Assembly: GCA_023451825.1 (NCBI GenBank)
Contig: JAEXYA010000069.1
Location: forward strand, 35,090 to 99,089
Reading direction: 5' to 3'
Length of the DNA: 64,000 nucleotides
Origin: Pseudomonadota bacterium
GTDB lineage: Bacteria > Pseudomonadota > Alphaproteobacteria > Rhizobiales > Xanthobacteraceae
The notes under the pieces were generated by a model that saw only the letters and a list, made by a program, of their open reading frames with translations, did no database searches and was not told the DNA's origin. How positions within the stretch are numbered: position 1 is the first letter of the stretch; each line of letters starts with the position of its first letter. The translations under genes were made by a program, and so were the position numbers. Below are positions 9,423-14,966 of this stretch, piece by piece.

Positions 9423-9782
9423 CTACTTCTCCGACTCCGCGAGCAACCGTAGCGTCGCGCGAAAAATCTGGCTGTTCTTGCCGACCAGCGCAGTGCCATT
9501 CATGGTCGCGGATGTCTCGGTGAATGTGCCCGTGAGGCCGATGCCGACCGGCTGGCTCTGATTGCCGAATAGCGGGCTCATGTCGGGACTCGGTGTGTGC
9601 TGCATCACCGAGACCTCACCCTTGAAGGTGCCAGCCTCCTGGTTGACGAGGTAGCTCCCGACATAGAACAGGTAAGCGTCGCCACCGAGCAACTCGCCGT
9701 CGCGGAAGGTCGCGACACCGCTGCCTTTGCCGGAGCGCCCATCCAGCAGCACGACGTGAAGAGAGTAGAGCCCGTTTTTCAT
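9423..9782 (-). CDS. GrlR-family-like protein
   Basis: The 119-residue product beginning MKNGLYSLHVVLLDGRSGKG followed by SGVATFRDGELLGGDAYLFYVGSY matches the pattern I know from the GrlR domain: a short beta-barrel protein first described as a negative regulator of type III secretion in attaching/effacing enterobacteria, but common as a stand-alone protein of unknown role in rhizobia. No secretion or ler/grlA-like gene is nearby. The frame is open for 34 more codons upstream, but family alignment from memory favours the ATG at 9782. The next visible unit, the leader RNA promoter at 9878, is divergent. Confidence 0.7.
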   Translation of the reverse strand: MKNGLYSLHVVLLDGRSGKGSGVATFRDGELLGGDAYLFYVGSYLVNQEAGTFKGEVSVMQHTPSPDMSPLFGNQSQPVGIGLTGTFTETSATMNGTALVGKNSQIFRATLRLLAESEK

Positions 9783-9877
9783 CGCTTCCCAGTGGCGCCA
9801 ACCCGTCCCTTGGTTGCGCGTTTGGACTATGGCAACCCCACGCGCCGGCGTCAAACGCATTGGAACCGGAGCAGGGC

Positions 9878-9905
9878 TTAACATCCGTCAGAAGCGGTCT
9901 ATATT
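9878..9905 (+). promoter_or_regulatory. Candidate sigma70 promoter of the 9912-10088 RNA
   Basis: TTAACA (9878-9883) and TATATT (9900-9905) with a 16-base spacer. The expected transcription start, about 9912, is only some 10 bases before ATGAAAGGAGG. Confidence 0.55.
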
Positions 9906-9939
9906 GTTGGGATCGTCAACAATGAAAGGAGGTGGTCCA

Positions 9940-9984
9940 GTGTCTCATTCCAAGCGCTGTCACCTCGCTGAGGTCGCCCGCTAA
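9940..9984 (+). CDS. Putative 14-residue leader peptide MSHSKRCHLAEVAR
   Basis: GTG at 9940 lies five bases after AAAGGAGGTG, about as good a ribosome-binding site as any in the window, and the frame closes with TAA at 9982-9984. An in-frame ATG at 9922 would give a 20-residue version in which the Shine-Dalgarno is itself coding. The peptide is basic, with Lys-Arg-Cys-His in the middle. Stop-proximal hairpins and a terminator follow, which is the arrangement of ribosome-sensing leader peptides. No function is known to me. Confidence 0.5.
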   Translation: MSHSKRCHLAEVAR

Positions 9985-10052
9985 GTTCGTGCTATGGTGA
10001 CCATAGCGCGGCCGGCTCGGGCACCTCGGTGCTCGGTTCAGCGAGAGTAGGG

Positions 10053-10088
10053 AAAGGGCGTCACGGATCGTGGCGCCCTTTCTTTTTC
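10053..10088 (+). terminator. Intrinsic terminator
   Basis: AAAGGGCGTCACG pairs with CGTGGCGCCCTTT (one T-G wobble) around a three-base loop, followed by CTTTTTC. It is the strongest intrinsic terminator I noticed in the window and lies 62 bases before the gene at 10151. Confidence 0.9.
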
Positions 10089-10150
10089 GCTTGATCGTTT
10101 CCGGTTCCATGCCAATCTGGTTGTCGTTGCTTGTGTGTGGAGTAGCAACA

Positions 10151-10390
10151 ATGCCGAAGACGCCGCGCGATCTGGCGGAGGGAATGGCCGAGCGCCGGCA
10201 GCGGCGTTTGCTGGATGACGGCTATATCCGGGAAACCTTCACCCAGACACGTGACGACGCTCGCAAGACCGCACGCGCGTTTTTCGATCGGTTTCCAAAA
10301 CAAGCTTATATGAGCGAAGTCGAACGCTGGCGGGAGATGCCCGACGGTGCCATCGAATTCACGATGCGGCGACTGCGGACGGCTGATTGA
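10151..10390 (+). CDS. Small hypothetical protein (79 aa)
   Basis: The product is charged and mostly helical (MPKTPRDLAEGMAERRQRRL at the start), with no signal peptide or membrane segment and many Arg/Glu/Asp residues. ATG was chosen over an upstream in-frame start at 10070 because the extension would run through the terminator of the preceding RNA. It overlaps the convergent gene at 10359-10637 by 32 bases at the 3' ends. I do not recognise the family. Its position just after a leader-type RNA unit makes it the possible target of that unit. Confidence 0.6.
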   Translation: MPKTPRDLAEGMAERRQRRLLDDGYIRETFTQTRDDARKTARAFFDRFPKQAYMSEVERWREMPDGAIEFTMRRLRTAD

Positions 10391-10637
10391 CGCGACAGTT
10401 TGCGATCATCTGCGCAATATCGTGCTCGCTCATTCCGTCCGTTGCATCGTGTTCGATCGGATCGGGTGCGCATTCCTTGATCGCATAGCCCATATCGAGA
10501 ATGCGACGCGGCGGATCCTCCTTGCCAAGCCCGACTTCGGTGACAAGGCCACTTTCTTCGGCATGGCGCCAGACATCGGATTTGTTGGGAAATGCTTTGC
10601 TGACCTTGGTGGAATTCGCGAACAGCGCATAGAACAT
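10359..10637 (-). CDS. Small hypothetical protein (92 aa)
   Basis: The product starts MFYALFANSTKVSKAFPNKS and continues DVWRHAEESGLV. The composition is balanced and protein-like, with a beta-rich start and an acidic C-terminal half (KECAPDPIEHDATDGMSEHD). A GGGAG site precedes the ATG by eight bases. The 3' end overlaps the convergent 10151-10390 gene. I recall similar short proteins in Bradyrhizobium relatives but no assigned function. Confidence 0.65.
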   Translation of the reverse strand: MFYALFANSTKVSKAFPNKSDVWRHAEESGLVTEVGLGKEDPPRRILDMGYAIKECAPDPIEHDATDGMSEHDIAQMIANCRVNQPSAVAAS

Positions 10638-10727
10638 TCGACAATCTCCCTTTGCGCCATTAACGCCGCTTGGCCGATCTGGTTGCGCTCGAGCGGCCGT
10701 TGTTTCGCAGAACGAGCGCGGGGCGGG

Positions 10728-10943
10728 TCATCGATCGGTGAGCTGCAATTCGAGCAGCGCCATGGTTTGCAGCATCTTGGGATCGCGCTCGCCGTCGCGC
10801 GTGGTGCGCAGAATGCTTTCTGCGATCGACTGCACGTGAACCGAACTGACCGGATGCGGCAGTGTTGAAACGGCGCCGTCCAGAGCCTTTTGCATCACCG
10901 AAATCATTTCCGGCGGAAAGGCGGCATTTGAAAAATCCTTCAT
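10728..10943 (-). CDS. Small hypothetical protein (71 aa)
   Basis: The 71-residue product has an amphipathic helical pattern (PPEMISVMQKALDGAVSTLP, then HVQSIAESILRTTRDGERDP) and ends LLELQLTDR. A GGGAG ribosome-binding site lies just before ATG. Proteins of this type, with an A/S-rich helix followed by GERDP, occur widely in rhizobial genomes as conserved hypotheticals. No membrane segment is visible. It reads in the same direction as the 10359 and 11100 genes but with gaps of 90 and 156 bases. Confidence 0.65.
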   Translation of the reverse strand: MKDFSNAAFPPEMISVMQKALDGAVSTLPHPVSSVHVQSIAESILRTTRDGERDPKMLQTMALLELQLTDR

Positions 10944-11099
10944 GGTGAGCTCCCGAAATCATGGCGGTACGCACCCGATACACAGGAGGAAAGCGTCGAT
11001 CCGGGTCGAATGTTCCCGGCCAATTGGTCACATGGCTTTCACGAAGGCTGCTGGCCTGCTCACGCGGTGGTGACGGCCTGGCAGGGAACAGCCGCCAGA

Positions 11100-11411
11100 T
11101 CAGACATCCGCTTCGGCCTTTCGGTCCGACTTCTTCTTGGGGCCTTGCCGCAAGAAAGTGGCGCCGATTTCCTCGCCATTCACCCAGGCCAGCTCGCAAC
11201 GACGGAACGCCAAACCGGTGGACGAGAGCAGGAGAAAGAATTCCTTCAGGTTGATGCCTTCGATGGAGCTTTCGACGACGAGTCGGGCGCCGGTTTCCGA
11301 GACATCCATCATGCGGCAATTGCGCCGCCAGGTACCGTCGATGGCCATCAGCCAGACCGGAAACCCGCGCTCGAACGTCACGCGTCCCGCATTTCGCCGT
11401 TCATCCATCAT
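11100..11411 (-). CDS. PilZ domain protein
   Basis: The 103-residue protein is a single PilZ domain. The c-di-GMP binding signature is visible as RRNAGR (the RxxxR arm, residues 4-9) and DVSETGARL (the D/NxSxxG strand). It would act as a cytoplasmic c-di-GMP receptor, classically affecting motility, adhesion or polysaccharide production. The ORF is open 31 codons further upstream, but a GAGGG site seven bases before ATG at 11411 sets the start. The C-terminal tail is Lys-rich (GPKKKSDRKAEADV). It is the last host gene before the integrated element. Confidence 0.85.
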   Translation of the reverse strand: MMDERRNAGRVTFERGFPVWLMAIDGTWRRNCRMMDVSETGARLVVESSIEGINLKEFFLLLSSTGLAFRRCELAWVNGEEIGATFLRQGPKKKSDRKAEADV

Positions 11412-11553
11412 CGATGCACCCTCAACGGGCGGGAACATAGAGCCAGGATGCAAATGGTCGGTAAATAGATGCGCAGAGGCGAGCACAAACAACGCCCGCG
11501 ACATGGGCGTCGGTCAGTCTCGTTGAGGCCCAGGGCCCGGCAATTGCTTGGAG

Positions 11554-11605
11554 AATGGTGCACTCGGAGCGATTCGAACGCCCGACCCTCGGAATCGAAA
11601 TCCGA
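11554..11605 (-). repeat. attL: 52-bp direct repeat of the tRNA-Arg 3' half
   Basis: Identical over 52 bases to 34758-34809, then diverging on both sides. It contains the T arm and acceptor 3' strand of the tRNA (reading on the minus strand) but no 5' half, so it is a partial tRNA copy and not a gene. Confidence 0.95.
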
Positions 11606-11742
11606 CATTCGATGACGCTTGCCAGATATTGGCAGAGATTGTGAAGGCTCATAACTATCTGTTTTTGTTGCCAATAAATTGACGCGGCGATATTGGCAGC
11701 GCTAGAACTGAGGGTGAACGAATTGCCCGGTCTAGGCACAAA

Positions 11743-11759
11743 CATTTCCCCGGGAAATG
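11743..11759. promoter_or_regulatory. Palindrome CATTTCCCCGGGAAATG before the integrase
   Basis: A near-perfect 17-bp inverted repeat lies 27 bases before the integrase start. The half-site ATTTCCCC recurs twice at 34694-34712 near attR, suggesting arm-type integrase sites or a repressor operator. Confidence 0.45.
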
Positions 11760-11786
11760 CGCCGCGACCATCGGAGCCCGCCACCG

Positions 11787-13043
11787 ATGCCCCGTTTCAC
11801 AGATCGCTATATCGACACGCTCAAGGCTGACCGACGTATCGAGGTCAAGGACGATGCCTGCAAGGGCCTTGCTATTCGCGTGACACCGGCAGGTAAGCGG
11901 AGCCCCAAGGGCCGCAAAACTTGGTGCTACCGCTATTTCCGCGGTGGAAAGATGCATCGGCTCACGCTCGGTGAATACCCGACGATGACCCTTGCCGCCG
12001 CCAAGGCGGAAGCGGCCCGGCGAAGCGTCGATCTACACGATGGCAAGAATCCTGCCGCTGAAGCTCAGCGCGAGACGTTGGCAGCCGTTGTTTCCGGTGA
12101 CGAACTGACGTTCGACAGTCTCGCGGACCGCTTCATCGCTGAGTATTCCAAGCCCCGCAAGAAGTCGTGGCGAGATGACGAATGGGTGCTTGGCCTAGCG
12201 CGTTCTGAATTCGGCGCCCGCTACATCTCCACTATCAAGCGCAAAGATTACGTCCAGTATTTGCGAAAAATGGCCATCCATTCGGTGCGGAATGCGAATA
12301 AGTCGCAAGCGAGCATCTGCACGATGTATAATTGGATCAATGTTGAGGACGAGACGATCATCAATCCGCTTGCTCGGCTTCCGAAGCTTGGTGGCAAAGA
12401 GCGCGAAGAAGATCGGGTCCTGTCTGACGATGAGCTTGCAGCCGTTTGGCCCGCGCTCGTTCAGTCCAACATGCCATTAGGCCTAAACGCTGGAATTGCG
12501 CTTCGTCTCATATTCTTGACGGCTCAACGGCCTTTGCAAGTAACAGGCATGCGACTAGACGAGCTTGTCGATCTTGACGGGCCTTCGCCTCGCTGGGACT
12601 TGCCGGCTGAGCGTATGAAGAGGCCTAAGCCGCATTCGGTTCCGTTGAGTCCGGAAGCCGTGCGCCACATCAAGTGGGCAATTTCGCGTCGGCCGATGCG
12701 TCAGGAGGATAGCCCATATGTTTTCCCGAGCCCGAGAGGCAAGGGAGATAAGCCCATCAACCGGCAGGCTTTAAGCAAGGCAGTTCAGCGGCTTCGTTCT
12801 GACGACCACCTGAAGATGGCAGAGTGGTCACCTCACGACGCTCGGCGCTCCGCAACGACATGGGCGAGAGCGATGGGTATCCCGCGCGACACGACCGAGG
12901 CACTCACGCATCACGCTATCGTCGGCAGCGGCAAAGCCTATGACCGATACGATATGCAGGCCGAGAAACGCGAGGCAGTCGATGCCATAGCTCGCTACAT
13001 CGAACAGGTGCAGGCAGCTCGCTCGGAGCGGAAAGCCGCTTGA
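11787..13043 (+). CDS. int: Tyrosine recombinase (phage/island integrase with DUF4102-type arm domain)
   Basis: 418 residues. The N-terminus (KADRRIEVKDDACKGLAIRV and the GRKTWCYRYFRGGK/LGEYPTMTLAAAK segment) is the arm-binding domain of P4-type integrases; the C-terminal half is catalytic. Catalytic residues are Arg248 (TAQRPLQV), His350 and Arg353 (SPHDARRSA), a His in THHAIVGSG, and the nucleophile Tyr385 (KAYDRYD). It would catalyse insertion and excision at the tRNA-Arg site 180 bases upstream. An in-frame ATG at 11757 lacks a ribosome-binding site; ATG 11787 has GGAG at a slightly long distance. All catalytic positions are intact, so it is probably functional. Confidence 0.95.
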   Translation: MPRFTDRYIDTLKADRRIEVKDDACKGLAIRVTPAGKRSPKGRKTWCYRYFRGGKMHRLTLGEYPTMTLAAAKAEAARRSVDLHDGKNPAAEAQRETLAAVVSGDELTFDSLADRFIAEYSKPRKKSWRDDEWVLGLARSEFGARYISTIKRKDYVQYLRKMAIHSVRNANKSQASICTMYNWINVEDETIINPLARLPKLGGKEREEDRVLSDDELAAVWPALVQSNMPLGLNAGIALRLIFLTAQRPLQVTGMRLDELVDLDGPSPRWDLPAERMKRPKPHSVPLSPEAVRHIKWAISRRPMRQEDSPYVFPSPRGKGDKPINRQALSKAVQRLRSDDHLKMAEWSPHDARRSATTWARAMGIPRDTTEALTHHAIVGSGKAYDRYDMQAEKREAVDAIARYIEQVQAARSERKAA

Positions 13044-13065
13044 GCCAGCGCCCGCCGCGACGATC

Positions 13066-13101
13066 TTTCCGCGCGATGTGTGCGAACAGGCCCTAGCGCA
13101 C
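13066..13101 (+). pseudogene. Fragment of a second integrase gene (FPRDVCEQALAH)
   Basis: Twelve codons matching the FPRDVCEQALGH segment of the integrase remnant at 34241-34405; 23 consecutive bases (13069-13091) are identical to the complement of 34371-34393. It starts 22 bases after the stop of the intact integrase. Confidence 0.6.
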
Positions 13102-13107
13102 AAGTGC

Positions 13108-13129
13108 TGTCCGATAAATGTCCGGTAAA
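13108..13129. repeat. Tandem 11-bp direct repeat TGTCCGATAAA / TGTCCGGTAAA
   Basis: Two head-to-tail copies, with an inverted TACCGGACGA about 35 bases downstream in the 13102-13300 gap. This is the kind of phased array bound by excisionases or phage repressors, and it lies before the HTH gene at 13301. Confidence 0.5.
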
Positions 13130-13300
13130 TTGATTAGCGGCGCGGTGCTGAACTATTAATACCGGACGAGACAGCCAAAACGCCTAGCTGGACCACCAAG
13201 AATGCAGGCGCAAATCTTGGCTCACTCCAATCACCGCTGACTTGGTCGGCATATGAAATCACCCGTGAGGCGTCGCCCCACGGAACGGAGACGCACGCCT

Positions 13301-13501
13301 ATGATCGACACTGAATTGAAGCCTGACGAATTGATGACCGTCCCGGAGGTCTGCAAGGCCGTTCGGAAGAGCAAGCCTTGGCTTTGCAGCCCGGCAGGCC
13401 GTGCCGTCTTTGGCCCTGGCCTGCTCGTGGGGCGTTCCAGGCTGTATCGCCGGAGCCACGTCCTTGGAGTGTTGAGCCGTGCCGAAGAGGCCGCACAATG
13501 A
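13301..13501 (+). CDS. Excisionase-like helix-turn-helix protein
   Basis: The 66-residue product contains LMTVPEVCKAVRKSKPWLC, a winged-helix/MerR-like DNA-binding start as in AlpA/Xis proteins, followed by a basic wing region (GRSRLYRRSHVLGVL). Such small proteins bend attachment-site DNA to favour excision or activate the integrase. An upstream in-frame ATG at 13253 gives a basic N-terminal extension without a ribosome site; ATG 13301 has GGAG eleven bases ahead. Its stop overlaps the next start (ATGA at 13498), implying coupled translation. Excisionase is inferred from size, fold pattern and position. Confidence 0.6.
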   Translation: MIDTELKPDELMTVPEVCKAVRKSKPWLCSPAGRAVFGPGLLVGRSRLYRRSHVLGVLSRAEEAAQ

Positions 13502-13866
13502 GCCAGTCCAACGCTCAGCGCCTGGCGGACCTCATCCGCGCTCATGTGTCTGGCAAAGCAATGCCCGAAACGATCAAGACGGCCGATGGCGCCGCTGTGC
13601 CCTTGGCTGATTGGCTGACAGGCCTTCAGAACGACCGGAGCCAGTTCGACCGCCACGAGGCGAGCTTGATCGACGTGGCGGCCCGGCCGGCACAAACCAA
13701 TGAGATTGCTTTCGCACTGCGAGCTAGACTTGCAGCATCGAACACGGCCGCCACCTCCGAGAGCAGCCCGGCCGGAACGTACACGCGTGCAGGGGCTTCA
13801 GAGGCCCGTGCAGACATATTGGCGCGGGTGTCGCTGACTGGGTCGTCACAAACCGCCTTGCCGTAA
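13498..13866 (+). CDS. Hypothetical protein of the element's early operon (122 aa)
   Basis: Starts within the stop of the excisionase-like gene (ATGA). The sequence is helical at first (SNAQRLADLIRAHVSGKAM), then has a DWLTGLQNDRSQFDRHEASL segment and a low-complexity Ser/Thr/Ala tail that probably is disordered. No known domain is recognisable. The tight coupling with its neighbour and the replication genes downstream suggest a role in element regulation or replication. Confidence 0.6.
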   Translation: MSQSNAQRLADLIRAHVSGKAMPETIKTADGAAVPLADWLTGLQNDRSQFDRHEASLIDVAARPAQTNEIAFALRARLAASNTAATSESSPAGTYTRAGASEARADILARVSLTGSSQTALP

Positions 13867-13955
13867 AGCCGTCCCGCTCCAATCCCATCCTCAACGTGAC
13901 ATCGCGCGCGTCCGCAGCGGCGCATGCTTTGTCGCGTCTAAGCCCCGAGGCACCC

Positions 13956-14966
13956 ATGAAACACGACACTGGCCGACTTGAAGCAGATGCCACCGCCTTT
14001 TTGCATCGAAACGGCATCGACGCCCAAGGCGAGCGTAAAGAGTTCGATCCAGCACGGGGCGACCTGGTCAAGCTCCCGCGCCAAGACGCCTTCACGGCTG
14101 GCAGCTTTCCGCCGGGGGCGGACCTAGACATTCTTGCCACGGCCCCGCTTGATGACTTCACCCGCCCGTCCGAAGGCTTGGCCGCTGTCACCCGCATGCA
14201 GCGGCATTTGCGGCTCGTAGCCTATCTGGCCGATATGCTCTCATCGGCCGGGGAGGCTGAAGAGCGCAGCGAGCGCGGCCAACGGCTGCTTGAACTGGCA
14301 GAGAGCCGCGAGCACCGGGACATCCTAGCCGCCACGATTTATCGCGATCTGGATGGCGTAGGCGTGCCGTCCGCGAAGATCGTTGAACGTCTGTGCGGCG
14401 CCATGGCTTGCAGCCCGGCGTCCGCCTACGCGCGCGTGCAGCGGGGTAATCAGCATATGCGAGAGGGCGTTGTCGCGTTTAGCGACGAGCTTCCGTCTGC
14501 TTGCTTGGCGGCGCCGCGACCGAAGGCAAACATACAGGTTGCCACCCGCAGGACGCGATACAGCGGAGCCGAGTGGCAAGGGGCGATTGAACGCATGCCC
14601 GCCAGTATGCGTTACGACTTCATCCATCACCTCGTAAAGCAAGCCGTGACTGCCGACCTCGCAATCGAGGATGCGGGCGAGACGCGCCTCAAGATGATCC
14701 CGCACCGGGTTGATGGGGCTTTGGAAGCGCTGGGCATCAACAGCATAGCGGTTCGGCGGCTGCTCGGCGCGATGACCGAGCAAGATCGAGACGCATGGCT
14801 GGCTAAGGCCTATGCGAACGTCGTGAAAGCCGATGCCTTCGGAACAACGCGCCAGCGCGTCGAAAGCCGCGACCGCGCGACCTCCGAACTTTTCGAACGT
14901 CATGTCAAACAGGTATTGCGACCTTCGCCGAATAGGTCGGGCGCAGCCAACAAGAAAGCAGCCTAA
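13956..14966 (+). CDS. Hypothetical protein upstream of the replication protein (336 aa)
   Basis: A soluble, helix-rich 336-residue protein with no signal peptide. The central region (YRDLDGVGVPSAKIVERLCG, then SPASAYARVQRGNQHMREG) looks like a helix-turn-helix pair; the C-terminal part (IHHLVKQAVTADLAIEDAGE) is helical and ends in a basic tail. Start chosen at 13956 with GAGG seven bases before; an open extension to 13896 exists. It ends in TAATG, overlapping the prim-pol start, so it is likely co-translated and possibly an accessory replication or DNA-binding protein. I do not recognise the family. Confidence 0.6.
   Translation: MKHDTGRLEADATAFLHRNGIDAQGERKEFDPARGDLVKLPRQDAFTAGSFPPGADLDILATAPLDDFTRPSEGLAAVTRMQRHLRLVAYLADMLSSAGEAEERSERGQRLLELAESREHRDILAATIYRDLDGVGVPSAKIVERLCGAMACSPASAYARVQRGNQHMREGVVAFSDELPSACLAAPRPKANIQVATRRTRYSGAEWQGAIERMPASMRYDFIHHLVKQAVTADLAIEDAGETRLKMIPHRVDGALEALGINSIAVRRLLGAMTEQDRDAWLAKAYANVVKADAFGTTRQRVESRDRATSELFERHVKQVLRPSPNRSGAANKKAA

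Larger units (their letters stand above)
9912..10088 (+). ncRNA. Compact structured leader RNA or small RNA with an embedded 14-codon ORF
   Basis: Between a good promoter and a strong terminator lie an unusually perfect Shine-Dalgarno (AAAGGAGGTGG), a tiny ORF, a perfect hairpin GCTATGG-TGA-CCATAGC (9991-10007), a second hairpin GCACC-TC-GGTGC (10021-10032) and the terminator. CACCTC occurs twice (9961-9966 and 10022-10027) and can pair with the GAGGTG of the Shine-Dalgarno, so translation of the small ORF could be switched by alternative pairing. It may be an independent sRNA of about 175 nt or an attenuating leader of the gene at 10151. I do not recognise the RNA family. Confidence 0.6.

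Noticed and set aside
9843..9884. 34-residue extension of the GrlR-like protein
   Set aside because: Family pattern begins at MKNGLYS, and the extension has no ribosome site.
11558..11607. tRNA-like sequence at the left end
   Set aside because: Only the 3' half of tRNA-Arg is present; no 5' acceptor strand or D arm, so it is attL and not a tRNA gene.
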